A stretch of DNA of 64,000 nucleotides, taken from NCBI RefSeq assembly GCF_003002915.1, contig NZ_PVTG01000007.1, positions 124,001 to 188,000 on the forward strand. Direction: 5' to 3'. Shown here piece after piece: positions 54,373-62,978 of this stretch; the first letter of the stretch is position 1, and each line of letters begins with the position of its first letter. This DNA is from Geodermatophilus tzadiensis (GTDB taxonomy: Bacteria; Actinomycetota; Actinomycetes; Mycobacteriales; Geodermatophilaceae). The notes beneath the pieces are model-generated. The model was not told the origin of the DNA and made no database searches. It was given only the letters and a program-made list of their open reading frames with translations. The position numbers and the translations under genes were made by a program.

Positions 54373-55221
54373 TCAGAGCCCGACGAGCTCCTCGAGCGCC
54401 CCGACCTCCTGGCGGGTCAGCCGCCGGATGGAGCCGCTGCGCATCCGCTGCAGCGACACCGGGCCGACCGCGGTGCGGGTCAGCCGGGACACCGGCAGGC
54501 CGACGGCGGCCAGCAGCCGGCGCACGATGTGCTTGCGGCCCTCGTGCAGCACGACCTCGACCACCGACTGCCCGGCGTGGGTGTCGACCACCCGGAACGA
54601 GTCGACCTTCACCGGGCCGTCCTCGAGCTCCACGCCGCCGCGCAGCTTGCGGTGCACCTCGCGCGACACCGAGCCCGACACCTGCGCCAGGTAGGTCTTC
54701 TTCACCCCGTAGGAGGGGTGGGCCAGCCGGTGGGCGAGCTCGCCGTCGTTGGTGACCAGCAGCAGGCCCTCGGTGTCCTGGTCGAGCCGGCCCACGTGCA
54801 CCAGCCCGGGCGCGAGGTCGCCGACCATGTCGCCGATCGTGGGCCGGTCGCGGTCGTCGCTCATCGCGGTGAGCACGCCCGGGGGCTTGTTGACCGCATA
54901 GGTGACGCGGTCGTCGCGCAGCTCGATGCGCGCCCCGTCGACGGCGATCTTGTCCGTCGCGGGGTCGACCCGCATGCCCTGCACCGTGACGGTCCTGCCG
55001 TTCACGCTGATCCGGCCGCGGTCGATCATGTCCTCGCAGACGCGGCGGGAGCCGACGCCGGCGCGGGCGAGCACCTTCTGCAGCCGCTCCCCCTGGCGGT
55101 CCTCGGAGACGGGGGCGGGCTCGCGGTCGCCGGGGTGGGCCGGGGCGAGCTCCATGTCGGCCGACCAGCCCTCACCGCCGGGGGTGGCGGGGAGCTCGTC
55201 GGGGTGCGCTGCGGTGTCCAT
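54373..55221 (-). CDS. rluB: 23S rRNA pseudouridine synthase RluB type
   Basis: 282 aa. An acidic N-terminal tail, an S4 domain (about 44-95, ERLQKVLARAGVGSRRVCEDMI), then the RsuA-type catalytic domain with NKPPGVLTAM and the active-site Asp147 in VGRLDQDTEGLLLVTNDG. VVEVVLHEGRKHIVRRLLAAVG is also diagnostic. It modifies helix 89 or a nearby site of 23S rRNA. It follows scpB with a 56-bp gap. Confidence 0.95.
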   Translation of the reverse strand: MDTAAHPDELPATPGGEGWSADMELAPAHPGDREPAPVSEDRQGERLQKVLARAGVGSRRVCEDMIDRGRISVNGRTVTVQGMRVDPATDKIAVDGARIELRDDRVTYAVNKPPGVLTAMSDDRDRPTIGDMVGDLAPGLVHVGRLDQDTEGLLLVTNDGELAHRLAHPSYGVKKTYLAQVSGSVSREVHRKLRGGVELEDGPVKVDSFRVVDTHAGQSVVEVVLHEGRKHIVRRLLAAVGLPVSRLTRTAVGPVSLQRMRSGSIRRLTRQEVGALEELVGL

Positions 55222-55277
55222 CGCCTCCAGTCTCCCACCTGGCCGGCGGCCACCGGTCGGCGCCGACGGCGGGGCGC

Positions 55278-56114
55278 TCAGCCCTCCGCGGTCTCCCGCG
55301 CCACGGCGGCCGCGTCGGGCAGCAGCGGCGCGAGCGGGGGCAGCTCCTCCAGGCTCGCCAGCCCCAGCCGCTCGAGGAACAGCGGCGTGGTGCCGTAGAG
55401 GCCGCCACCGCTGTCGGGGTCGGTGCCCACCTCGGCCACCAGGCCGCGCGCCAGCAGGGTGCGCATGACGCCGTCGACGCCGACGCCGCGGATGGCCGAC
55501 ACCCGCGCGCGGGTCACCGGCTGCCGGTAGGCGATGACGGCGAGGGTCTCCAGCGCCGCCTGGGTCAGCCGGGCGCGCTGCCCCTCGGCCAGGTGCCGCT
55601 CCACGACCGGCGCGAACTCCTCGCGGGTGTAGAGCCGCCAGCCCTCCCCCACCCGGCGCAGCGTCACGCCCGACCGGCGGGCGTCGTGCTCGGCGGCGAG
55701 GTCGGCGAGCGCGTCGTGCACCCGGGACGGCGGCACCCGCAGCGCACCGGCCAGGGTCGCCTCGTCCACCGGCCCGTCGGCGACGAACAGCAGCGCCTCC
55801 AGGCCGCCGCGCAGCTCGACGGGGTCGAGGTCGGCCTCCGGCTCCGGCTCGGGCAGCGGGAAGAGCGCGGCCTGCGGTTCGTCGGGCAGCGGCCCGCCCG
55901 GCAGGGCATCGTCGGGCAGCGGCGGCGGCTCCGCCGGGGCCGCGGACGGGCGCTCGGCCACCCGGGCGGCGAGCTCGGCGGCGACGGCGTCCCAGACGGC
56001 CGGGTCGGCGTCGGCGCGGCCGGCGGACTCCTCCCGCGTGGCCTCCAGCTCGGCGGCCAGCGCCTCCCAGCTGATCGGCGCCCGCTCCGGCGCGGGCTCC
56101 TGCGGGCCGGTCAC
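55278..56114 (-). CDS. scpB: Segregation and condensation protein ScpB
   Basis: 278 aa from GTG 56114, overlapping the scpA stop (GTGA). A long Pro/Glu/Ala-rich N-terminal extension (about 1-95) precedes the two winged-helix domains: LRGGLEALLFVADGPVDEATLAGAL and LTQAALETLAVIAYRQPVTRARVSAIRGVGVDGVMRTLL, the second being the ScpB hallmark. It works with ScpA and SMC in chromosome condensation. Confidence 0.95.
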   Translation of the reverse strand: MTGPQEPAPERAPISWEALAAELEATREESAGRADADPAVWDAVAAELAARVAERPSAAPAEPPPLPDDALPGGPLPDEPQAALFPLPEPEPEADLDPVELRGGLEALLFVADGPVDEATLAGALRVPPSRVHDALADLAAEHDARRSGVTLRRVGEGWRLYTREEFAPVVERHLAEGQRARLTQAALETLAVIAYRQPVTRARVSAIRGVGVDGVMRTLLARGLVAEVGTDPDSGGGLYGTTPLFLERLGLASLEELPPLAPLLPDAAAVARETAEG

Positions 56115-56977
56115 GACGCGGCCCGCTCGCCGGCCTCGCCGTCCCGGGGGCCCGCCCCGCCGAGGTCGCCGACGGCGGCGACGGTGGCCGGGCCGGTCCA
56201 CCGCACGTGCAGCTCCCCCAGGGGCGTCGGCTGGGTGAAGGTGACCCGCTGCTGCCGGTAGAGCTCGAGCAGCGCGAGGAAGCGGGCGACGACCTCCAGG
56301 GTCGAGGAGCAGTCGCCGGTCAGCGCCCGGAAGGTGAGCGTGCCGGCTCCGAACAGGGCACCGCGCAGCGTCAGCAGCTGCTCGGCGACGCTCACCGGCG
56401 GCGCGTGCAGGTGCCGGACGCCGACCGTCGGCGGCTCCCGGGGCGTCAGCGCCCTGGCCGCCAGCGCGGCGAAGCGCTCGGGCGTGACGCCGAGCAGCAC
56501 CTCGGGCACCAGCCCGGCGAAGCGCGGCTCCAGCGGCGCGACGCGCGGGTGGCGGCCGGCGGCGACCGTCTCCCGCTCGCGCAGGAACGCCGCGGCCTGC
56601 TTGTAGGCGCGGTACTGCAGCAGCCGGGCGAAGAGCAGGTCGCGGGCCTCGAGCAGCTCGAGGTCCTCCTCGTCCTCGACCTCGGCGGCCGGCAGCAGCC
56701 GGGCGGCCTTGAGGTCGAGCAGCGTGGAGGCGACGACGAGGAACTCGCTGGCCTGGTCGAGGTCGAGCTCGTCGCCGAGCGCCCGCAGGTGGGCGATGAA
56801 CTCGTCGGTGACCACCGACAGCGCGATCTCGGTGACGTCGAGCTGGTGGCGGCCGATCAGCTGCAGCAGCAGGTCGAACGGGCCCTCGAAGTTGGTGAGC
56901 CGGACCGTGAACCGGGTCGACGGCGCGTCGTCGGCGACACGCTCCGCCGTCGCCACCGCCTGCGCCACACCGCTCAC
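56111..56977 (-). CDS. scpA: Segregation and condensation protein ScpA
   Basis: 288 aa from GTG 56977. Kleisin N-terminal region FTVRLTNFEGPFDLLLQLIGRHQLDVTEIALSVVTDEFIAHL, then ASEFLVVASTLLDLKAARLLP, and the C-terminal winged helix ending LARFLALLELYRQQRVTFTQ-like. It bridges the SMC heads. The order parA, small RHH gene, scpA, scpB, rluB is one transcription unit. Confidence 0.95.
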   Translation of the reverse strand: MSGVAQAVATAERVADDAPSTRFTVRLTNFEGPFDLLLQLIGRHQLDVTEIALSVVTDEFIAHLRALGDELDLDQASEFLVVASTLLDLKAARLLPAAEVEDEEDLELLEARDLLFARLLQYRAYKQAAAFLRERETVAAGRHPRVAPLEPRFAGLVPEVLLGVTPERFAALAARALTPREPPTVGVRHLHAPPVSVAEQLLTLRGALFGAGTLTFRALTGDCSSTLEVVARFLALLELYRQQRVTFTQPTPLGELHVRWTGPATVAAVGDLGGAGPRDGEAGERAAS

Positions 56978-57038
56978 GGACCGCAAGGCTACGTCCGACC
57001 CCCGACAGATCCCGACACCCGCGCGCGGGTGTCGGGTG

Positions 57039-57551
57039 CTATCCGCGGAGGCGCCGGACCAGCACCGACGAGTCGCCGTTGTCGGCGAGGTCGGCGAGCA
57101 GGACGGCGACCGCCTCGCGCACGATCCGGCCGCGGTCGGCCGCCACGCCGTGCTCGGCGCGCAGCGACAGCCGAGCGCTCTCCAGCGCGAGCAGCTCCTC
57201 GGCGGAGATGTAGACGGTGATCTTCTCGTCGTGCCGCTGGCGTGCGCCGCCGGCCGGACGCGCGGCCTTGCCGCGGGTGCGGGCACCGGGCGCGGACGGC
57301 GCCGGGACGGCGGGCGCCCGGTAGGCGGCCAGCGGGTCGGCGCCCGCGCCGCCGGGCACCAGCGTCAGGCCGGTGCCGGTCGCCGGCTCCTCGACCGGCT
57401 CGGGCTCGGCCGGGCGGCGGGCCGCACCGCGCAGCGCCGGTGACCGGCTGGCCGCGGCCAGGTCGGGCAGCTCGGTGACCTCGGCACCGGCGGGCCCGTC
57501 GGTGCGCCGGAACAGCTCGGCGGCACCGGGCAGGACCGGACGACGTGTCAC
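57039..57551 (-). CDS. Ribbon-helix-helix protein between ParA and ScpA
   Basis: 170 aa from GTG 57551, overlapping the parA stop (GTGA). The first 110 residues are Pro/Ala/Arg-rich and look disordered. The last 55 (KITVYISAEELLALESARLSLRAEHG, then RGRIVREAVAVLLADLADNGDSS) have the strand-helix-helix order of MetJ/Arc/CopG DNA-binding proteins. Coupled to a ParA-type ATPase, it could be the DNA-binding partner that replaces a ParB-like protein. I know no named gene for it. Confidence 0.7.
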   Translation of the reverse strand: MTRRPVLPGAAELFRRTDGPAGAEVTELPDLAAASRSPALRGAARRPAEPEPVEEPATGTGLTLVPGGAGADPLAAYRAPAVPAPSAPGARTRGKAARPAGGARQRHDEKITVYISAEELLALESARLSLRAEHGVAADRGRIVREAVAVLLADLADNGDSSVLVRRLRG

Positions 57552-58456
57552 AGGGAGATGACCTCCTTGGCCAGGTCGCGGTAGGCGGCCGCGCCCGAGG
57601 AGGTCGGCGCCCAGGTGGTGATGGGCTGGCCGGCGACGGTGGTCTCCGGGAAGCGGACGGTGCGCTGGATGACGGTCCGGAAGACGGTGTCGCCGAAGGC
57701 CTCGACCACCCGGCTGAACACCTCGCGGCAGTGCACGGTCCGGGAGTCGTACATCGTGGCGAGGATGCCGTCGATCTCCAGCGACGGGTTGAGCCGCTCC
57801 TTGACCTTGTCGATCGTGTCGACCAGCAGCGCCACCCCGCGCAGCGAGAAGAACTCGCACTCCAGCGGGATGACCACGCCGTCGGCCGCGGTGAGCGCGT
57901 TGACGGTCAGCAGGCCCAGCGAGGGCTGGCAGTCGATGAGGACGTAGTCGTACTCGTCGCGGACGTCGGCCAGCGCGCGCAGCAGCGTCTGCTCGCGGGC
58001 GACCTCGCTGACCAGCTGCACCTCGGCGGCCGACAGGTCGATGTTGCTGGGCACCAGGTCCAGGCCGGGCACGTCGGTGCCCACCCGGACGTCGGCCAGC
58101 GTCGTCCGCCGCTCCATGAGCGCGTTGTAGATCGTGCGGTCCAGCTGCTGGGCCGGGACGCCGAGGCCGACCGACAGCGCCCCCTGCGGGTCGAGGTCGA
58201 CCAGCAGCACGCGGCGGCCGTACTCCACCAGCGAGGCGCCCAGGTTGATCGTCGACGTCGTCTTGCCGACGCCGCCCTTCTGGTTGCACATCGCGATGAC
58301 CCGCGCCGGGCCGTGCCGCTCCAGGGGCGGGGGCTCCGGGAGCCGGCGCTGCCGCGCGCGGGCCGGGTCCAGCTTCGAGGCGGCGGCCCCCATCTCGGTG
58401 CCGCTCTCGGCCGGGAGCACGAGGGCCTGGCCGGCCGCGTCCCCTCGGATCGCCAT
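57548..58456 (-). CDS. ParA-family ATPase
   Basis: 302 aa. The deviant Walker A is KGGVGKTTST (60-69), followed by LLVDLDPQGALSVGLGVP, the Walker B/switch DYVLIDCQPSLGLLTVNAL, and IPLECEFFSLRG. A 50-residue Pro/Arg-rich N-terminus precedes the domain. Orthologues sit beside scpAB in many actinobacteria (as in the mycobacterial scp locus) and are distinct from the oriC ParA. ATG 58456 follows GGAAGGG. Confidence 0.92.
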   Translation of the reverse strand: MAIRGDAAGQALVLPAESGTEMGAAASKLDPARARQRRLPEPPPLERHGPARVIAMCNQKGGVGKTTSTINLGASLVEYGRRVLLVDLDPQGALSVGLGVPAQQLDRTIYNALMERRTTLADVRVGTDVPGLDLVPSNIDLSAAEVQLVSEVAREQTLLRALADVRDEYDYVLIDCQPSLGLLTVNALTAADGVVIPLECEFFSLRGVALLVDTIDKVKERLNPSLEIDGILATMYDSRTVHCREVFSRVVEAFGDTVFRTVIQRTVRFPETTVAGQPITTWAPTSSGAAAYRDLAKEVISL

Positions 58457-58655
58457 GAGTCGCCCTTCCTCCGGTTCCCCTGCCGGCGATGCCGGCGCGA
58501 GCAGCGTCCTGTCCGCTCGGGTCGCCCCCGACGGTAGGGAGACTCCTGCCCGACCGGCGGGAGGACACGCCGGTGCTGGCGACTGTTGCCCGCGTTATCG
58601 GCCGGCGGCCCCATCAGGCTGGGCAAGAGCTGCCAGCCCGAAGGGCGGCCCGTCG

Positions 58656-59606
58656 TCAGCTCAGCGCGCGCGGGTGGCTGCTGGCGTAGACCTCGCGCAG
58701 CTTGTCCACCGTGACCAGCGTGTAGACCTGCGTGGTCGTCACCGACGCGTGGCCGAGCAGCTCCTGCACCACCCGGACGTCGGCGCCGCCGTCGAGCAGG
58801 TGCGTGGCGAAGGAGTGCCGCAGGGTGTGCGGGGAGACCTCGGCGGTGATCCCCGCCCGCTCGGCAGCCGTCCGCAGGATCGCCCAGGCGCTCTGCCGCG
58901 ACAGCGACCCGCCGCGGGCGTTGAGGAACAGCCGCCCGCCGCGGACCCCGCCCCGGCCGGCCGTGGCGAGAGCGGGCCGGGCGCGCACCAGGTACTCCTC
59001 GACGGCGCGCAGCGCGTAGCTGCCCACCGGCACGATGCGCTGCTTGCCGCCCTTGCCGGCCAGCCGCACCACCGACTGGCCGCGGTCGAGGTCGTCGACG
59101 GCCAGGCCCACGGCCTCGGAGATGCGCGCGCCGGTGCCGTAGAGGACCTCCAGCAGCGCCCGGTCGCGCAGTCCCCGCGGCCCCTCGAGCGACCCGGCGG
59201 CCTCGATGAGCGCGACCACCTCCTCGACCGGGATCGCCTTGGGCAGCCGCCGCGCCGGCGCCGGCGGGCGGACCTCGGCGGCGACGTCGCCGGGCACCAG
59301 CCCGTCGAGCAGCGCGAAGCGGTGCAGCCCGCGGACGGCGACCACCGCGCGCGCCGCCGAGGTGGCCGACAGCGGCGGGTGCTCGTCGTCCCCGGCGCGC
59401 AGCGCGGCGAGGAACCCCGAGACGTCGCTCTCGGCCACCTCCGACAGATCCCGGACGCCGGCGTCGGCCAGGAACCGGGTGTAGCGGCGCAGGTCGCGGC
59501 GGTAGGAGGAGATGGTGTTGGCGGCCAGGCCGCGCTCGACGGCGAGGTGGTCGAGGTAGCCGGTGACCACGCGCTCGACGACGGGTCCCGGCAGGGTGGC
59601 GGTCAG
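58656..59606 (-). CDS. xerD: Tyrosine recombinase XerD
   Basis: 316 aa. N-terminal core-binding SAM-like part ([26 protein letters not shown]), C-terminal catalytic part with Arg161 (GTGARISEA), Lys185, His260 and Arg263 (HTLRHSF), His286 (LGHASVTT) and Tyr295 (QVYT). It resolves chromosome dimers at dif with XerC. The frame reaches the ald stop with no ATG or GTG before the family N-terminus; a CTG at 59606 overlaps that stop and has GAGGAG eight bases ahead, so I take it as start. GTG 59570 is the alternative. Confidence 0.93.
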   Translation of the reverse strand: MTATLPGPVVERVVTGYLDHLAVERGLAANTISSYRRDLRRYTRFLADAGVRDLSEVAESDVSGFLAALRAGDDEHPPLSATSAARAVVAVRGLHRFALLDGLVPGDVAAEVRPPAPARRLPKAIPVEEVVALIEAAGSLEGPRGLRDRALLEVLYGTGARISEAVGLAVDDLDRGQSVVRLAGKGGKQRIVPVGSYALRAVEEYLVRARPALATAGRGGVRGGRLFLNARGGSLSRQSAWAILRTAAERAGITAEVSPHTLRHSFATHLLDGGADVRVVQELLGHASVTTTQVYTLVTVDKLREVYASSHPRALS

Positions 59607-60718
59607 GACAGCAGCTCCTCCCAGGGCACGGCTTCCATCCCGTGCGCCTCCGCCACCTCGGGCAGCACCACGTGCCCGCCGACGACGTTGACCCCGTGGG
59701 CCAGGGCCGGGTCGGCGGTGACCGCCGCCCGCGTCCCCTGGGTGGCCAGGGCCATGACGTAGGGCAGCGTCACGTTGGTCAGGGCGTGCGTGGAGGTGTT
59801 CGGGACGGCGCCGGGCATGTTCGCCACGCAGTAGAACACCGACTCGTGCACGCGGAAGGTCGGCTCGTCGTGTGTCGTGGGCCGGGTGTCCTCGAAGCAG
59901 CCGCCCTGGTCGACGGCGATGTCCACCAGCACCGAGCCGGGCTTCATCCGCTTGACCAGGTCGTTGCTCACCAGCGTGGGGGCCTTGGCGCCGGGCACCA
60001 GCACCGCGCCGATCACCAGGTCGGCGTCGAGCACCGCCCGCTCCACCTCGTAGGAGTTGGAGGCCACCGTCTGCAGGTGCCCCTGGTAGATGCGGTCGGC
60101 GGCGCGCAGCTTGTCGATGTCCCGGTCGAGGACGACGACCTCGGCCTGCATGCCCAGCGCGATCGCCGCGGCGTTCATCCCCGACACCCCGGCGCCGATG
60201 ACGACGACCTTGGCCGCGTAGACCCCCGACACGCCGCCGAGCAGCACCCCGCGGCCGCCGTGCGCCCGCTCCAGGCTGTGCGCGCCGACCTGAGGCGCCA
60301 TCCGCCCGGCGACCTCGCTCATCGGCGCCAGCAGCGGCAGCGCCCCGTCGGCCGTCTGCACCGTCTCGTAGGCGATCGCGGTGGTGCCGGAGGCGACCAG
60401 CGCCTCGGTGCAGGGGCGGGAGGCGGCCAGGTGCAGGTAGGTGAACAGGGTCTGCCCGGAGCGCAGCCGGCCGTACTCCTCCTCGACCGGCTCCTTGACC
60501 TTGAGCAGCAGGTCGGCGTCGGCCCACACGTCGTCGGCGGACCCGACGATCCGCGCGCCGGCGGCCACGTAGTCGCCGTCGGGGATGGAGCTGCCCTCCC
60601 CCGCGCCCCGCTCGACGAGCACCGTGTGCCCGGCGCGGGTCAGCTCGGTGACCCCGGCCGGGGTCAGCGCCACCCGGTACTCCCTGTTCTTGACCTCTCG
60701 GGGCACCCCGACCTGCAT
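59603..60718 (-). CDS. ald: Alanine dehydrogenase
   Basis: 371 aa, the exact family length. [20 protein letters not shown] at the start, Lys75 in LLKVKEP, His96 in TYLHLA, the NAD loop [13 protein letters not shown], and [11 protein letters not shown]. It interconverts L-alanine and pyruvate plus ammonia with NAD. The stop overlaps the xerD CTG start, an unusual neighbour pair. The upstream 170 bp holds the divergent promoters of ald and the plus-strand membrane gene. Confidence 0.97.
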   Translation of the reverse strand: MQVGVPREVKNREYRVALTPAGVTELTRAGHTVLVERGAGEGSSIPDGDYVAAGARIVGSADDVWADADLLLKVKEPVEEEYGRLRSGQTLFTYLHLAASRPCTEALVASGTTAIAYETVQTADGALPLLAPMSEVAGRMAPQVGAHSLERAHGGRGVLLGGVSGVYAAKVVVIGAGVSGMNAAAIALGMQAEVVVLDRDIDKLRAADRIYQGHLQTVASNSYEVERAVLDADLVIGAVLVPGAKAPTLVSNDLVKRMKPGSVLVDIAVDQGGCFEDTRPTTHDEPTFRVHESVFYCVANMPGAVPNTSTHALTNVTLPYVMALATQGTRAAVTADPALAHGVNVVGGHVVLPEVAEAHGMEAVPWEELLS

Positions 60719-60888
60719 GGATCTCGCTCCCGTCTCCGCGGCCGGGCCGAGGTCGTCGGCGCCGCGCCTGTCGTCCGCTCCCGGGTGAGGGAGCCCACAC
60801 CCGGACCCTAGCCAGCTCCCGCGCTGCCGCACCCCGGTGGAGCGTCGACGATGGCCGGGTCATCCCCCAGGAGGAGGAAGCACCCCCC

Positions 60889-61545
60889 ATGCCCCTGACT
60901 GCGCCGCGCCTGTACGCCGCCCGTCCCGACCGGCGCCTCGGCCAGGTCCTCGCCGACGTCGGCGTGCTGGCCTGGCTCGTGCTGTGGGTGGTCGTGGCCC
61001 GGGTGGTGCACGGGGCGGTGCTGGTGCTGGCCGAGCCGGGCCGGGCGGTGGAGGACCTCGGCAGCTCCGTCGCCGACAGCATGGGCTCGGCGGCGTCGGC
61101 CGCGGAGGACGTGCCGGTGGTCGGCGACGAGCTGTCCACGCCGTTCGACGCCCTCGGCGACGCCGCGGGGTCGGTCAGCGGCGCCGGGCAGGCCGCGCAG
61201 GACGCCGTCGGCACCCTGGCCACCGTGCTCGCCGTCGTGCTGGTGGTGCTGCCGGTCGGGTGGCTGCTGGCGCGGTGGCTGCCCTGGCGGCTGCGCTGGG
61301 TGCGGGAGGCCTCGGCGGTGTCGCGGATGTCGGGCGGCCCGTCGGACCTCGAGCTGCTGGCGGCACGCGCCGTCGCCACCGCTCCCCTGCCCCGGCTGGC
61401 CGCGCTGCCCCCGGGCACCGGCGCGGCCTGGCGGGCCGGTGACCCCGCGGCGGTGCGGGCGCTGGCCGCGCTGGAGGCCGGCCGGCTGGGACTGCGGCTG
61501 CCCGACCCCGGCCCGGGCGCCACGGCGCCGTCGCGCTCGGGTTGA
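60889..61545 (+). CDS. Two-helix membrane protein of unknown function
   Basis: 218 aa from ATG 60889 with AGGAGGAAG upstream. One hydrophobic segment lies near residues 20-50 ([24 protein letters not shown]) and another near 107-130 ([22 protein letters not shown]). Between them is an Ala/Gly/Ser/Asp-rich loop with no charge cluster, probably outside the membrane. The C-terminal 80 residues are cytoplasmic and Ala/Leu-rich. I do not recognise the family. Confidence 0.75.
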   Translation: MPLTAPRLYAARPDRRLGQVLADVGVLAWLVLWVVVARVVHGAVLVLAEPGRAVEDLGSSVADSMGSAASAAEDVPVVGDELSTPFDALGDAAGSVSGAGQAAQDAVGTLATVLAVVLVVLPVGWLLARWLPWRLRWVREASAVSRMSGGPSDLELLAARAVATAPLPRLAALPPGTGAAWRAGDPAAVRALAALEAGRLGLRLPDPGPGATAPSRSG

Positions 61546-61593
61546 GCCGGGCACCGTCCGTGCCGATGTCCTGCTGCGCGGCGGGAGGTGGGG

Positions 61594-62286
61594 ATGGGAC
61601 GGACGAGACGCGGCACGGCGCGGCGACCGGTCCGGCGCGGGCCGTCCGCCGGCGGCGTGGCCGGGCGGGCGCTGGTGGCCACGGCGGTCGGCCTGGTCGT
61701 GCTCTCGGCGCCCGCGACCGAGATCGCCGCGCAGGTCACCGCCTCCTGGGCGCCGTTCCGCGACGCCGGGACCGCCGACGGACCGAGGCCGGCACCGGTG
61801 GTCCGGTCGCCCGGGGCCGCCACCGGCGTGCCCGACCGGGCGGTCGACACCCCGGTGCTCGCCGTCCCCGCGCCACGCCGGCTGGAGGTCGAGCTGCCCA
61901 CCCCGATGGTGCCCCGCGGGCAGCCGCTGGAGACCACGCCGCCGCCGGCGCAGTGCGGCGGGTACGGCGGCGTCCGGCAGGTCCCCCCGGGCGTGGTGCC
62001 CGGACCGGGGTCGGCCACGGTGAGCTGGCAGGCCGACGGCCGCGACGACGTGCAGGGCTACCGGGTGACGGCGGTCAGCCAGCAGCTGGTGTCCGGCCCG
62101 CAGCCGGCCCCGCCGGAGGTGACCGTCGGCCAGCGCGGCGACTGCGGCGCGGTGACCGCCACCCTCGGCGGGCTCAGCGGCGGCGTCCCCTACGTCTTCT
62201 GGCTCGAGGAGCTCGTCCTCGACGCCGACACCGGCGTCACCGAGTACGAGCAGGTCGGCTGGTCCAGCCCCGTCGTCATCCCCTGA
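61594..62286 (+). CDS. Secreted or anchored protein with fibronectin III-like domain
   Basis: 230 aa from ATG 61594, with GGGAGG upstream. An Arg-rich leader is followed by a hydrophobic segment ([26 protein letters not shown]) that can act as signal anchor. A Pro-rich linker leads to a C-terminal beta-sandwich ([27 protein letters not shown] to [31 protein letters not shown]) with fibronectin III character and two Cys that could pair. Function unknown; it is the last plus-strand gene before a large palindrome. Confidence 0.7.
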   Translation: MGRTRRGTARRPVRRGPSAGGVAGRALVATAVGLVVLSAPATEIAAQVTASWAPFRDAGTADGPRPAPVVRSPGAATGVPDRAVDTPVLAVPAPRRLEVELPTPMVPRGQPLETTPPPAQCGGYGGVRQVPPGVVPGPGSATVSWQADGRDDVQGYRVTAVSQQLVSGPQPAPPEVTVGQRGDCGAVTATLGGLSGGVPYVFWLEELVLDADTGVTEYEQVGWSSPVVIP

Positions 62287-62299
62287 GGCGGCCTCTCCC

Positions 62300-62362
62300 G
62301 CGCGAGATCGGCGCTCTCGTGGCCATCAGCCGCTGATGGCCACGAGAGCGCCGATCTCGCGC
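62300..62362. repeat. 63-bp near-perfect palindrome between convergent genes
   Basis: Arms of 31 bases (62300-62330 and 62332-62362) are perfect reverse complements with a single base between them (62331). It lies 14 bases behind the plus-strand secreted-protein gene and 14 bases ahead of the NUDIX stop, so a bidirectional terminator role is natural. The arm length is far beyond what termination needs, which suggests a mobile palindromic element. Confidence 0.9.
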
Positions 62363-62376
62363 AGGGGCCGGGGACC

Positions 62377-62976
62377 TCAGGTGGCGTCGACGGGGCGCAG
62401 CCGCGTGCCGGCGGCGCGGTGCTGGGCGGCGGCGAGCAGCCCGACGACGGCGGCGGAGTTGCGGATCGCGCCGTCGAACACCCGCTGCACCGCGTCGGCC
62501 AGCGGCACCAGCTCCACGGTCATGTCGAGCTCCTCGTGCTCGACGGTGAAGCCCTCGGGCCGGTCGACGTCGGACAGGCCCTCGGCGAGGTAGACCAGCA
62601 CCAGCTCGTCGCAGAAGCCGGGCGTGGAGAACGTCGTGGTGAGCAGCGACCACCGCTCGGCGGCCATGCGCACCTCCTCGGCCAGCTCCCGCTTGGCAGT
62701 CTCCAGGGGCGGCTCGCCGTCGGCGTCGCGCAGGCCGGCGGGCAGCTCCCACAGGTAGCCGCCCACCGGGTGCCGGTACTGCCGCAGCAGGACGACGTTG
62801 CCGTGGTCGTCGAGCGCCACGACGGCGACCGCGCCCGGGTGGCGGACCACCTCGCGCACGCTGTCCCCGCCGCCGGGCATGGCCACGGTGTCGCGGACCA
62901 GGGTGATGACCCGGCCCTCGTAGACGGTCTCGGTGCCCAGCACCCGGTAGTCGCCCTCGGCGGCCGGCTCGCTCAC
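62377..62976 (-). CDS. NUDIX hydrolase, ADP-ribose pyrophosphatase type
   Basis: 199 aa from GTG 62976. The NUDIX box is GLRDADGEPPLETAKRELAEEV, preceded by LLRQYRHPVGGYLWELPAG, as in ADP-ribose hydrolases. It cleaves ADP-ribose to AMP and ribose 5-phosphate. The gene sits two bases behind the pyrG stop, the same neighbour as in the mycobacterial pyrG locus. Confidence 0.92.
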   Translation of the reverse strand: MSEPAAEGDYRVLGTETVYEGRVITLVRDTVAMPGGGDSVREVVRHPGAVAVVALDDHGNVVLLRQYRHPVGGYLWELPAGLRDADGEPPLETAKRELAEEVRMAAERWSLLTTTFSTPGFCDELVLVYLAEGLSDVDRPEGFTVEHEELDMTVELVPLADAVQRVFDGAIRNSAAVVGLLAAAQHRAAGTRLRPVDAT

Positions 62977-62978
62977 GG

